Origin: Archilochus colubris
Taxonomy: Eukaryota > Chordata > Aves > Apodiformes > Trochilidae
Assembly: GCA_023079485.1 (NCBI GenBank)
Contig: CM041084.1
Coordinates: forward strand, 71,209,709-71,273,708
Direction of reading: 5' to 3'
Length of the DNA: 64,000 nucleotides
Position 1 is the stretch's first letter; the number at the start of each line of letters is the position of its first letter. The notes under the pieces were generated by a model, which did no database searches, was not told where the DNA came from, and saw only the letters and a program-made list of their open reading frames with translations. This document shows, piece by piece, positions 34,656-47,817 of the stretch. The translations under genes were made by a program, and so were the position numbers.

Positions 34656-37217
34656 TGCATATCTATGAAGGGTCTTTGGAGAATGAATAGGAGAAGCAAG
34701 ATGAAGGGTAAATGCTAAGAAACAACAACACCAAGTGGAACCAGATTGTACTTATTTGACTTGACTGCTTACATTGCAACATTTTTTTCCAGGTTTCAAT
34801 AACAATCCTATACTGCTGTGGCTTAACCATCTCATGCTATACTTTTACTGACTTTCTAATATCTAACAAAATGCTTTGAATCAATATGTTCAATAGGTTG
34901 TCTCAGTGATGTAACATAAAGTAATGAATGATTGGATTTTTAAAAGATTTTAATCTTCTCCTCTTTCTGTTGCTAGATTTGTGTTATTACTGCTAGAGCA
35001 ACAAGTGGCTGTGTAGAAGGATGGTGCATACAAGCCCATTATAGTGATAACTGGCCCCACATATGTTCAGCTTTGCTTCTTGGCTTAATATGATGAATTA
35101 CATCACAGAGTACTTCCACAGCTGGAATCCTATGGAGAACCCTGGTCAGTTGTATACCTTCCTTAATTTGTTGAAAATAACCACAGAAAATGTTAGGTAA
35201 TGGACTTGTGTGCCCACAGTATTTTGATTAATTTCAATAGTAAGATTTAAAAGGATGTCTAAAAATGAAGTAAGTACAGAAATAAAGTAAGTAGTCTGGG
35301 GCAGAGCCAGCATTTAACAACCTTTATCAACATGATCACATAATTGCTGATGTTAATCTCAGCTTCTTCTTAACTAAAAGTGAGATGTCAGTATTTTGGG
35401 GGGGGAAATAGCAACTGAAGCATTTATTCACTGGGGGGGGTGAAGCTGTGACAAGTTCATTAATAGTGTGCTCACAGCTGCTTGTATTAAGACTGATGAA
35501 ATGTGAAGACCCCAGCTGCCCCTCCTGTGAGAACTGGCATCAGACAGGAGACCTCAAAGAACCTGAAAGGTTTTGTGGTTCCTAGCGTGCAACTTTCCCC
35601 ATTAGACCTGTTCTCATGTGTATTCCCTCAACAGTTTTTTATCCTTTATCCATTCAGGAAAATTTGCCTGTTATAGAGAAGTAAAAACCAGCAGTATTGG
35701 TTTGAGAAAGTGCCATTTTGATATGGAAGTGCAGCCTGTCAGCTAAATCAGAACTGCCAGGTAAGCTCTGTCTTTCTGGATAGCCTTCTGCTTGGTATCA
35801 ACTAGTGACAACCTGGTTCCACTAAACTAGTGCTCAACCATTTTTTTTTCTGTTTCTCTATGTGTCATACTCAGGGAGTGAATTTAGAGAAGTGAAGAGA
35901 GCAAAGAAAAACATATTTCTTTCAATATCTGTTGTTATAGCACTTGAACTCTATTTCTTTTTCTGAACTCCAGAGATCTCTGCTTTTATCCTCTTTCCTC
36001 CTGCTCCCCATGTGGAGCGGCTGGCCTAACAAGAAAACTTCTTCACCTCTTCTATAGAAAGAGAATCCTCAGCGTTATCTGTGCCAGTAGGAAGAAAACT
36101 CTCTCACCTTTTCCTCAGCATAGAATGGGAAGCTCTCTGTAGCCAAGCTTATCTTAAGGTTCAAAAGCACCCTGCAGAAGTGGAGCCACAGAAGGGTTCA
36201 GTGGCTATAGTACAGTATGCCTGTAGTCATTGAATTCCAACCTCCATTTCACCCTGAGAGCAATGTAGGGGAAGGGATATCTCAAATCTCCAGAAGCTAA
36301 ATTGGATGGCATTGTTTGTCAATATGACTCCAAATGACAGCATTTCTGATTGAACTACATATTAGACTGAATCAGCTTATGGTGAAAAAAATGGAGAAAT
36401 ACTGTTTTTCAAAGATAGAAAAGCTCTGTTCTGTAAAGCATTTTATGACTCACTCAGAGATATTGTTTTCTCACACTTAGCCTCATTCTCAAACTTCCCT
36501 TCTGTTTGCTGTCTTCTTTTTTCAAAACATTTTCCTCTCTGAATAGCCATTAGGTTTTTCCTCATTATCAGCACAGGAACACCATGATAGTGATGGAATT
36601 TTGCACAGACATCTGTCTAAACCTCCCCATTGTTTATGTTGCATGCAATTTTAAAAATAAAATAAGTGCAAAGAAAGAGTAGTAAAAGATTTTTACTTTA
36701 GAATTACAAATCCTACTAATATTACTGTTGTCTCTTTGACCTGAAGGAGTAAACTTGGGCAAAGAGCAAGTTGCTCTAGTAATTAATGTTTCTTGTAGCC
36801 TTGAACTGTATAATGTAGTTTGCTCCTACAAATACAAATGCAAAGCATAGGACTTCTTTCCAGTATGATATGCCTGCACAGTAGAACTTTACTAGAAACT
36901 TCCTACTGGTGAAGTGAGGTGATGAATGAATACAATTTGCCAGAAATCAGCAGAGGGATTCAGTGATGGGGTCAAGTTCAGAAATTCGCAACTTCTAACT
37001 TGGATGAATGTGCTCACACCACATATGTGACTTCAGTTAAGATAATAAAAATGGCTTTTCCCTCCTCCCCCAGTTTTGCCTTTGAGTAATTGCCAGGAAT
37101 CTCACTCTGCAGTCTGAAGACAACAGAGAATGTATTTCACGATTAAAAGTTAAGAAGTTTTTAATGAGAGCTCCAAGACTGATTCATAGTTCAAAGTTAT
37201 GTATAAGTTCTCTTTCT

Positions 37218-37219
<2 letters not shown>
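34656..37219. other. Noncoding DNA
   Basis: No gene or repeat recognised. Two short G8 runs occur near 35,399-35,406 and 35,434-35,441, and a weak imperfect duplication rich in CTTCTTCACC lies near 36,030-36,110. Confidence 0.55.

Positions 37220-37272
<53 letters not shown>
37220..37272. repeat. 53-nt T homopolymer
   Basis: This is an uninterrupted run of 53 T, the longest homopolymer in the window. It could be a poly(A) tail of a minus-strand retrocopy, but the sequence on its right, where such a copy would lie, shows nothing recognisable. Length in an assembly may be inexact. Confidence 0.97.
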
Positions 37273-37275
<3 letters not shown>

Positions 37276-38515
37276 CAAAAGCAGGTAATTCATTTTTATC
37301 TCAGATAAAAATATGATAATGGTTAATTCATTGGGCGGGGAGAAGTAATGTAGGAAGTTACTGTTAGAATTTACATAAAAAAAAATTAGAGGTCTAATAT
37401 TTTATTTCATTTCAGAAATGTAATAAATCTTATAAAAGACCTTACACAAGCTCTCCTTGAAGATACTACACTATGATAATGATGCCCTGCCCTTGCCAGC
37501 CAGTTCTGTGATTCGTTCAGGTTATTCCAATAATATCTACATTTCACGGGAGAGTATTTACATTCAAATCTTCCCTGAGATTTGTCATGCCTCGTTGTCA
37601 TGATGTTTTTTCCTGTGTCACCTTCAAGGACTCATAGGGCATCAGAATCTGTAGGAATAAACAGGACTTGAAATCCCCAGTGAAAGAAGCTGTGCCTCTG
37701 CCCTGGGAGGTACTGAGCTCCTTCACCCCCGCTGGTGACAGCCCCAGGAGATTTAGCATTTTAGAGGGAATGTTTAGAGCCTTGCAGAATTACCATGCAA
37801 TTGACAATTTCAAGCCTATGTAATGAACTGTGTCTCAGTCCTCAGAAGTGTCAAGGAAGTAGCAAGGTGGCCACAGAAAATCTTAACTTAATCATTGCCA
37901 GTTGCTTTTGTAGAAGTAGCTGTCCCTTTTGAGAGCAGCTTTTTCCTTTTGGAAGACTTCTACACTGTACTAATATTAATATACTGCATGTTGCTCAAAA
38001 AGAAGCACAGCTGTCTCCCAGAAATGAATGTTCTCTTTAGCCAGCGTATTTGATTCCTGGAAATGGAAAAGATTGTAGGGAATAAAAATGTCTGTGTTTA
38101 ATCAGTTTAAATGGTTATCTCATTAGATGTTCCACATAATTGGAATCTTTCACAAACTGAAAGGATCGACCTCTAGTAGAGCACAAGGCAGCTGTGAGTT
38201 GATTACTGAGATCAGGGTTAATGGGGAAAATTTCAGTGATAGAGAGACAGGTACGAGTGACTAAGAGAGTGATTGGAAATTATGGTGCAATGGATACGCT
38301 AACAAGAGATAAATAATTCAGTGTCCATCTTTATAGGCAGGGACAGTTACTTTTATTAACCAGCTATACTAGACCATGGACTGAAGTAGCCTTTAGATAA
38401 ATTTAAGAAAACTTTTTAACCTCAATACTCAGTTTGTAGAGTTTTGGGTGTAGGTGTGAAGGTGTTCTTGGCTATGAAAGTATAGAGGTAGCTGCTTTAA
38501 GGGCTGTTTTATTTC

Positions 38516-38532
38516 TTTTTTTTTTTTTTTTT
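38516..38532. repeat. T17 homopolymer
   Basis: Seventeen consecutive T. Confidence 0.95.
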
Positions 38533-38731
38533 AAGAATCTTTAAGAAATATTTTATATTTGAAAACAAAACCTCTTGTAGTAAAAGCAAATGTGGAGATA
38601 AAGATATGTAGAATTTCCACATTCCTTCAAATAATCCTATAAATTTACCATGCTTTCAATATAGCAACAATATACATAAAGATGGAGTATGTGCCTAGTT
38701 TTGTAGTTAACTGTCATTTTCCATTCAGTCC

Positions 38732-38781
38732 ATTCATTATACATAATAATGTAATGATTCATTATACATAATAATGTAATG
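38732..38781. repeat. Exact 25-bp tandem duplication
   Basis: Positions 38,732-38,756 and 38,757-38,781 are identical. The unit begins ATTCATTATACATAAT and ends GTAATG. Perfect identity suggests a recent slippage or duplication event. Confidence 0.93.
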
Positions 38782-40060
38782 AATGTGCTAAATTTGTTTA
38801 TATTTAATGCATGACAATCACCCCTCATCTAGCACTGAACACAAATTGAAGCAGCTGTTACAAGGTACAACATTCTAGACACCTAAGAGATGCTGTCCAC
38901 AACAGCAGTGTTTCATCAGTGAAACTCTGCTATGGCCCACACGTAGCACTGACTTCTGTCCTCAGCCATAACTCTCATTGATGCCACGGTATTGCTGTAT
39001 ATTTGAGGAAAACATTGCATGAAGAATTCAAGTGTATTTTTATGACTTTTGGAGTTTATCATGAAATGACTACACTGACTTATATGCAATTGTGACAAGT
39101 GTAACTGCACGTAAGGAAAGATCCTGAGCAGAGCCCTGTGTTCTATACCTTTCTTAGTTTGCAAGGCTGATTTCCCTGCTGCGCACAAAGCAAAGTTACT
39201 ATTATGAGGAAGAAGGGACTCAGTACCCTGCAAATAAAATCTACCCTCATCCCAGAAGGAAAAAGGGTTGTCATTCTAATGTCTGAATGGCAGTGACAAA
39301 GGCTGTGATGGCAAACACACAGATGTGGGCTGCTCAAAGAGCCCACAGCTGTCTGAGTACCCTTTGAGAAAGTAAAGATGCTCTGTACTGCTAAGTGATG
39401 CATGAGTCCTGGAGCAGACCAGCAAACATCAAGCCCCTGCATGTGGACATTATTCTTCCTGTCTAAACAGCTGGATGCAGTACAGCTTGATCCAGAAGCA
39501 TATCAGGGGTCCTTGCAAAGTGGGGACCTAAAACTTGAGATTTCTGCCACATGAGTGCTCAGGAACAGTCCCAGGTACCCAGGCACCAATGTTGAGGGCA
39601 GGTGGGAGACTGAGTCACTGCACATATTTGAACCATGCTCGTTTCTTGATGCAAGCACTGTACAAGATGGTGTTTAAAAGTAACCTGTCATCAGAATTAG
39701 CAATTGGCAATTTACACAACCTCCGAACTTGACTGCTTGTCAGAAATTCCCTCTGGTGGGTTTTCCTTGCTCAATTTGTTCAAAAAGACAGAGCCAGCCT
39801 TTGCCAGCTAGGCGAAATTAGAGATCCCAACATTAGCATATTTCTATTAAAACATATGTTATTTTGTTCAATTATGACATTTCTCTTCGTTTTTAGCCTG
39901 AAGCAATATTTGAGATATCACCCCAATACACCATAATCATAAAGATATATCCTATACATTGTACTAAAAATTGTAAGACCTGAATAGCATACAGACTACT
40001 CAGGCATTCTATTCTTTGAGTACAGCATAGAGAATAATTATGGTTTCTCATATTCTCTGA

Positions 40061-40240
40061 GTAATTAATTTGAAGAATTTAATTATATTTTTCATATTAA
40101 TTATTAATGTATTATTCACCCAGCATAGTCTGTTCATAATTCATAGATGTATTAGTCAAGTAATTTAGTTGATGTATTTCATAGTTTTGAATAAGTTATT
40201 GAATAATTTTTAAATTATTCACCCAGTTCTAGGAGTATCT
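40061..40240. other. TAATTA-dense AT-rich block with internal near-repeats
   Basis: TAATTAATTTG, TTAATTATA and ATTAATTATTAATG occur close together, and TTATTCACCCAG appears at about 40,112 and again as ATTATTCACCCAG near 40,215. It could be a regulatory block or plain AT-rich DNA. Confidence 0.3.
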
Positions 40241-40862
40241 GTTGACTCTTAAATATTAGCTATGTTATGGCAACTTTTTTTCCTGCTGTGTTTTGAACAT
40301 CTTGTATTAAATCCAAAATCTGGTGAAATGCTGTTCAGACCTGAAATTTGAATTTATTTAAGGATACTTTAAAAATAAATGGAAGTTTAACGTGATTACA
40401 TTAAGTTCTTAGGAACTAAGAGGGGTTTTGTTACATTTTCTGCTGTTTTAAGCTAATATTAGAACCTATGACAAAAATTCAGTCTTCACCTTTACTTCCA
40501 ATAATGCTAGAATTTATATCATGATGAGATACCCATTCACTGGTCTATGAGTTTTGGTTTGTATCCTATCAGTTGTATTCTCAGAAAATTCTGCTTACAT
40601 AAGGAAATTTTTAATCAAGAGTGCTGCCAGTTCAGGATATTTTATTTTCCTTGAAAATTGTCTGGGTCACTTATATACTTATAATTTTAGATAAGCTAAA
40701 CTCATCACACTGGGAGCAGTATCTCTGGATGTAAATAGGGTGACAATTCTGTCGTGGAAAAGGGATAAAACACAAGATGAATTATCAAATCTTTCTGTAT
40801 TGAGATTCAGTGATTATATGTCATAACTGGGGTCTGTAATAGTGGTGGGAAACAGGAGGAGA

Positions 40863-40891
40863 ATATATATAAATATATATATATATTCTTC
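40863..40891. repeat. (AT)n microsatellite
   Basis: Two AT-dinucleotide arrays separated by an AA step, within AT-rich DNA. Confidence 0.88.
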
Positions 40892-42290
40892 TCCATGTAG
40901 ATATATGTGGATTTAAGCATTTTTTTTTTCAGAGAGCATCTTCTGTGTAACTATATAACATAATAGTCAATATTGGGAAACAACAGAGTAAGTGAAAAGC
41001 TCTGAGTAAATGATACTTTATTTATGGCATTTCTGAGTTCCTTATTTTGCTAAACAAAGGGCTTGCCATTAATATTTTTTAACAATTGAATTACTTTGTT
41101 GAAGAAAAATAATTGTATTCAAAAAATACTGTATAACATTTAATTACATTCAAATGATGCTTGAAAAGATTTTAATGGTAAGCATAGCACTGCACCACTG
41201 AACTGTGGAATGTAATGCATTGACTGCTACTTTCTTCCTTTGTACAGACCTCAGGGAACCATCTTTTTAAAAACATTAAAGCCATTTTTTCAAAATAAGC
41301 CTGAATTCAGAATACATTGGTTCCAGGTTCTCTGCATGTTGATGTTACCACATTTAGCAATTATGTGTTGCTTTTTTATACAACCTCAGTTCCTATATTA
41401 AATCCAACACACAGACATTTATGCCAAACTCTTAATTACTTCCAAATCCATGATTACGATACAATATTATAAAGGAAACCTCTCCAGCTACAGGTTGCTT
41501 ATTTTGCTGCGAAAGGTGTTCATGTTTCAGGTTGTTACCTCACTAGCAGGCAATCCATATGGTGCTAAATCCTGTAAACTAACTATAACTGGGTATAAAA
41601 TTCATAGGGAAATAATGTAATTTATCACAAGTGCACAGCTGGTGTCTGCTTCTAAGTGGTTCCTTCCTAATCTGATACAAACCTAGTATCTGTTACAGTC
41701 CTAGTATATTATTGAGCTATTCAATCAATAACAAATAGCATGCATGTTCCCCTGAGAGATTAACCATTTATTCCAACTGTGAAGAGCAAATGAAGGTTAA
41801 AGGAAGAGAGTTGCATTAAGGAAGGTGCATGCATTTTTGTAAATGTATGTGCATGTGAAATAAAAGAAAGAAAGCCTCTTTAAGGTTAATAGATAATAAA
41901 TGTAATAACAACATGGGGTGGTTTATTTTTTTTTTATTATGGTTGCTTTTTTTCAAGCAGATGATTTTCAAGCTCATGCTAACATGCAGCTTGCTTTCTC
42001 TGTAAACCCCAATATGTCTGTAACTTATATTTGTTCTTTTCCTGAAATGTTTCAGTATTATTTTGCCCTTTTCTTTAATCACAACTAATATTTCAATGAG
42101 TTCTGCCAGAGGCAGACTGAGCATGAGCACCCAAAGCTGCAACAGTAAAAAATATAAGTGGACAAAAATTGTCACGCTCATTCTTCTTGGCTCACAGTTG
42201 TAAAAGCTGTGGATGTTTTAATGTGTGCATGTGCAATGGAAAGGAAGCGAGAGATCAGAGTTGTGGTGAGCAGTACTTACAGTGAGAAAT

Positions 42291-42441
42291 GAGTGGAAGG
42301 AGGGGAAGGGGGGAATCGAGCAGCTCTGGGTGAGCAGAGGGGCATGGGAGGTGACCAAGGGACCTGCCAGGCCACTGGGGGAGACCTGCCGGTTGTGTGT
42401 GTTGGGTGCTGCTTGTGCAAGGGGGACCAGGGAAGAGTGGA
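42291..42441. other. G-rich island
   Basis: A 150-bp block rich in G on the plus strand (GGAGGGGAAGGGGGG, then GAGGGGCATGGGAGG, and GGGGG runs) stands out from AT-rich flanks. It has very few CpG, so it is not a CpG island. The minus strand is C-rich and has an open stretch of about 64 codons ending past an ACT|GTAAGTA splice-donor-like site at about 42,280. No protein was recognised. Confidence 0.7.
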
Positions 42442-44589
42442 AATGCCACAGGATTTAGCAGCTTTCCTAGCGACTGATCATGTTGACAGCATCTAAAACT
42501 TCATTTTTTTGAGCAAAATTCAGGTCTTAGCTTTAGATGTAGCAGCTCCCATCTGAAAGCAGTGGTTCAAAAGGGGGGAAAAAAAGAGTCCTCCTTCAGA
42601 ATCAAATTTCTTGCTCTTTGATGTGCAAAGATACCTGATACAATCTTAACATGAAGACTGTCTCCCTGCATGATGTTAGATGCTATTACCATTTTAATCA
42701 AATTAAGCATTCCTCCTATGATCCTTGGATTTTTTCAACCTTCTCCACAACACTGCTTAGCTCCTTATACCAGGTGGTCTGCCTTGTTTCTGATGCAGCT
42801 CATTGTTTTGAATTGTATGCAGTTTGTAAAGCATTTTACAATGAAAGACACTGCAGTGATTTTGCTTTAGCCTAATTCTATCAGCTGCAGTAGTGATGTT
42901 CCTGGTTTTGCTGAAACAAGATCAGAATTTGACCTCAAAACACCCCAGTGAGAACAGTGTTATTTATACTTATTTTGTAGAAGGATAAATTGAAACACCG
43001 GGTTTAAGTGAATGGCCTGAAGGCATGAAGCTTCTCAGTGCCATAGCAGAGACTTGAATGCATGAATCCAGACACCAGTGTCCTTGATTTACATGATAGA
43101 TGGACTCTCCAAGCAGAACTGTGCTCCGGTGGAAAAACCTACTAGCATCTGTGGACTTATAAAATCAGTTTAAGCCAGGGAAGGATCTAGCCCCTTCCTT
43201 CTTCCTAGGAGCAGAAAAGCAGTTCTGAACTGCTGCTTTTTCTGCAGCTGTGACAGCTGTTTACAAGATAGGAAAACCCTCTTTGCAAAGGTGAGTTCTG
43301 CAGATTTGGATATGGTCCCATAACAGAAAGGTGACTCTTTCCTTCTCAACTCTATGGAAATTACAGTTAAACCAACCAATGAACAAACAAACACAAAAAC
43401 CTCCCAATGAAAAACATGACAACTTCAATTTCATAATTTCCTTTTATTTCTCACTTTGTAATTTAATGTTTTAATTATAGGTTTTATTATAACATTTTAA
43501 TTGTTTATTCATCGATCTGAGACACTCAGTGGAGTTCCTTCACTGGGACCACTGCAGTAAACTTACAACACACAGGAGACTGATCAAGTTGTAACATCGG
43601 CAGTCTCGTGGGTACTAAATATCTTCAAAGTCAACACATTTGCTAATGGGCAATAAGAGAGAAGACAAAAAGTAACATCTTCTCTAGTCCCCTGCCATTT
43701 TTAGTGCTTCTGAGGCTGTCTATATACTTTTTTTTGTGTATGCATAGTCTGCTCTCAGTCATGAAGTTAACTTAGCTTGGCTCTAGACTTGGTGGCATTT
43801 TTTCAGGATGTCATATGAATACTCTGTCCTTAGAAATGTTGCACGTCCATTGTGAATGATGGGCAGCAGAGTCAGAAATGAGAGAAATACCGTGTCTGAG
43901 TTTTATATTGTTATTGTCTGTACAGATGTAACATAAGAAGTTTGATGAACTTTAAAGATTATGCTGGATTTTCTGAACTGTTTTGCAGTAGAAAATTTGA
44001 TGCAGTGGATACAGAAAAGAGCTGACAAAGAAATTATTTGATCTTCCTTTTAATCCTGTGGAGAGCCTACTTTCAGATTGTGATTTCCTGGAATTTATTA
44101 TTCACAATTATTCACTGTATTTTGTTTTGGCAAATCTTTTTAACTCTGTTTTGATCATGCACAGTATTCCATGAATAATCATAACCTCCGACTGAAGCTG
44201 TTTTGCTAGGTCAAAAGAGAGATCTGGTATTGTCATGTTAGGGACTGAAAATGCAAGAAACCACTTCTAGCGTGGCATTTTGCAAATGTGGATATAAAAT
44301 TTGGCACCTGTAAATATTCATGTACCTACACTTGAAACTGTGCTCTGGGCTTGATCCAAAGCCACTAGAGGTAACAGAAAAGATGAATATTCATCCTAGT
44401 AAAGCTTAATTCCGAGATGGATCACTGAAAGCAAATGTAAAGAGAAAGCAATGTAGGCAAAAATATATTAATTCTACTAAGTATTCACAGGAAAAAAGGT
44501 CCTACTTACTACATTGAAATACTGATGGGGTGGGTTTTTTTGCATGTGTATTAATGAAATAATACATATGCACACAGTTGTTATTATAG
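42442..44589. other. Noncoding DNA
   Basis: No gene, RNA or retroelement recognised between the G-rich island and CR1-D. Confidence 0.55.
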
Positions 44590-44941
44590 TCATAGAATCA
44601 TAGAGCATGCTGAGTTGGAAGTGACCCATCAGGATCATAAAGTCCAACTCCTGTCCCTGTGTAGGGCACCCCCAGGATCACACCATGTGCTTGAGACTGT
44701 CATCCAAACACTTGCTGAACTCAGGCAGGCTTGGTGCTGTGATCACTTTCCTGGGGAGTCTGTCCCACTGCTCAACCATCCTCTGAGTGGAAAACCTTTT
44801 CCTGATATCTGACTTAAACCTCCCCACCTTCAGCATCCTACCATTTCCCTGAGTCCTGCCTCTGGTTGCAGGAGTGAAGCAATTGGTGCAGTCCCATCTC
44901 TAGCCCTTGTGAGGAAGCCCTGTACTGCAATGAGGTCTCCC
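44590..44941 (-). mobile_element. CR1 LINE 3'-end fragment (CR1-D)
   Basis: This is a minus-strand CR1 3' end. It starts with the CATAGAATCATAGAGC terminal repeat region and GAGTTGGAAGTGACCCATCA, then the reverse complement of the 3' UTR and ORF2 C-terminus, ending near GAGGTCTCCC. The 3' UTR wording differs from CR1-A and CR1-C, having the CAGGATCACACCATGTGC type. This suggests a different CR1 subfamily. It is too short and decayed to code. Confidence 0.9.
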
Positions 44942-47448
44942 TTTTAAACTCGCTTTGCAAATCACAGAAATTATGTCACTTAGAAAAGAGAACCTAGGAA
45001 AAAGACGGGAGTTCAAACTTTGTGAAAGTAGTCCAGTAGAAAGGAAACTTGGTCTTTGGGGGTTTTTTTTGTCTATAAGAGGAAACTGACATACTTGTAG
45101 TTTGGAGAGGTTTTTTTTTTTATTTTAACATATTTTTCCATAACACTCAATACACAGTAAAATCATGAGTTAGCAGTTTCGCTGTGGACTTGTGAAGCTG
45201 TCATTTTCTCTTAGGACATGCAACTAATCTCCCACATGTGTAAAATTACCTGCATTTCAGATAGTCCCCTATGTGAGAAACAGAGGAAAGCAACACAGAC
45301 AAAGATGATGGCATCTAGTAAGTTTGAGGCAGCTGTTACTACTTTTTTTATTTTTAATTGAGTTTTTCTCTAACAGAAATGTAGGAAAAAAGTACCAATT
45401 ATCTTGAATGGGTCTGAAGAGGCAAGTGAACACGCAGAATGCAGAAGTGTCCTATTCAGGCAGATGCTGAATTTGGGAAATGCCATCATATGAAACTGGT
45501 TGAATTGTGTTGATCTGACAGTGTGTAGTCAACTTCATGAAACACTGCTGTGGGGTGGCCTACAGGTGACAGCCTCCCAAACTCTATCTGTAAGTCAAGC
45601 TCAGCTCGTTCATGAGAAAATGAGGTAGCAAGACAGACTATCACTCATATGAGATAATATATTTTAAGAAAAAATTGTCACACTCATGATCAAATAAATG
45701 ACATATACGGTATAGATCCTCATGATTTGCTCAATATAAAGCTGAATAAAAGGGTTCATGTGCTTGCACTTGGCTGTTTAGAAAAATGCCATTATGTACA
45801 GCTAGGACAACACATTTTAACAGAGAATAACCTATAGTCCAAATCTATATAGGCTGTATGGTCAGCTGGTATAATAAATTTCCCACTGTCACTTAAAAGG
45901 ACCTCTGTTGTTTTGGACTAAGCTCTCATTGCTTTAAGGGCTGTTTACTGCACAAGGATAACCATCAAGGTAACTAACAAGGCACCCTTCCATATTCTAT
46001 GCTTTCAAAGTCCAAGAGTACTTGTAGGCTTGTATGTACAGGACAGTGTGAAATATGTTAAAAAAGAAGAGACTTAATACCAAATGAATCAACAAATTTT
46101 AATTAAAAAATGAACAATGTCTTGCTTCAGGGAGAGAAAATATCCATGAATGAGTAAAAAATAAAGAAATAAATATATATAACTAATTCTTCTGCCAATG
46201 GGATAGCTTGTACTCAGCAAAGAGTATTCAAAGTCTCTGAGTCAGACTCCATGAGACTGAGCTTCACATCTGAGCCATCCTGTTTGAACTTCCAAGCATT
46301 AAGAAGCATGTCCAAATATTGTAGGATTAGGTGGCTACAATTAGCCAGTGACAGTAGCTTACAGAGGATTTGGAGGAACAAACTCGTCATTTGTACTCCA
46401 GCTGTAGGGCTCTAGAAGAGTTTAGAAAAGAAATCAGATTTTTTCTTCTCTGTCACTATATCCACAACTAGCTTTATAAATTGGGTGACAGTAGCATTTC
46501 AGAATATTTTAGTAGCTTCTCTTCATATAGATGCTGTTCTGCCTTGGAAAATCTGAAGGTCATCACTGGGATGGTGTGAAGCTGTAAGGGGAATAATTGC
46601 TATGGATAGAAGCAAGGTAAGCAGCTCTTCAATATGGATCCTGATCTGAATGAAACATCTCATATAAACCATGTACAAATATATTACTCTAAATGATGAA
46701 AAATGAATTCTTGGTTCTCTTGAAGTCTTTGGAGTCTGACGTTAGATCTTCCTGGAATTCCTGTTCCTGATTCTAGTACAGCAATGCTTTTCATCTCAAG
46801 CTAGTGAAAAAAGATGCAGTTTCTTACCAGACACCTCTTCCAAATCATTTCACTTTAGAAATATTTAAGTAGTCCCATGACTTGCTTCATTTTTTTAAGA
46901 TTAGAGCATTTCTTTTAAACTTCTTCTGAGTTTCTATTATTAGCTATGATATAACAAGGGTTTTGACAGATGTAATAAAAATTTATAAAATTGCAAATCA
47001 AAACAGTCACTGAAACAAGGTTCCTTGACCTTGTCAAAATAGAGTATTTCAAAAACCTTGTGTAAAGAATTTATACCTGTACATCCCATAAAATATTTGA
47101 TGTAACTGAACCAGCATTCTCCAGCATATAACTATTCTATCTGTAAAAATAGGAAGTCAGCTTTAATCACCAGGCAAAAGCAAACAAGTGAAATGGTGGA
47201 AAAAAAAATCTTAAAAAGACAGTTGTTGTGCAACATTTTCAAAGAGCCTTAAAAATACAGGAGGTGAAACTATATTGCTGAAGCTGATAGGAAGTCTGTC
47301 AATTACTTCAATGTGACTGGTGTGCTACCTTCTGTCTTTAAAGAGTTCAACATTTTCTATTTGAAGGTCCAGAAAACAACAGACATTTCCTGAGACTCTA
47401 ACTGCCAGAGTCCAGTCCTTTGATTTCTTTGGTGAGTAAACATGGCTC

Positions 47449-47494
47449 TGTGTGTGTGTGTGTACATATATGTATATATATACACATATGTATA
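47449..47494. repeat. 46-nt (TG)n(TA)n alternating tract
   Basis: TG dinucleotides pass into CA and TA steps with unbroken pyrimidine-purine alternation for 46 bases. It is a compound microsatellite with Z-DNA/cruciform potential. Confidence 0.9.
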
Positions 47495-47723
47495 AATGTA
47501 CATAATCAACTTGAACTTCAGTACACCAAAGTGCAGCAGCTGAGGTTGTGGGAACTGGAATCCAGATATGCACTGAAGCTCCAATATTTTTATTTGAAGC
47601 CTATCGTGATAAACTATGAAGTAAATCTGATGGGCAATACACATTATGAGTACTTCAGATGCACAGTGGGAGGATCAGAATGAGATGCTTATTTCATCTT
47701 GATTTCTGTCCTTACATCCACAG

Positions 47724-47817
47724 GACTGTGCTTTTGGCATTGTCTGACTTTGCTTCAAAGTTCGTTTCTGTTTCAGAATCTCTTAATGGACAGGAATATA
47801 CTCCTGTTTCTTTCATG
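47724..47817 (+). other. Splice-bounded open segment 1 of a possible exon pair
   Basis: An acceptor (TTTCTGTCCTTACATCCACAG) ends at 47,723 and a consensus donor GTAAGT begins at 47,818. The 94-nt segment is open in one frame, with an incoming split codon and an outgoing codon boundary: TVLLALSDFASKFVSVSES then LNGQEYTPVSFM. An alternative acceptor, TTTCTGTTTCAG, ends at 47,776. The protein is not recognised. It is phase-compatible with the segment at 48,486. Confidence 0.2.

Larger units (their letters stand above)
37273..42290. other. Noncoding, strongly AT-rich DNA
   Basis: Apart from the listed tandem duplication, AT microsatellite and TAATTA-dense block, nothing is recognised. Open frames reach about 120 codons (41,816-42,181, -) without any identifiable domain. 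Confidence 0.55.

Noticed and set aside
47344..47430. Possible exon between TTCTGTCTTTAAAG and GTGAGT
   Set aside because: All three frames contain stops, so it does not extend the coding chain of the exon pair downstream.
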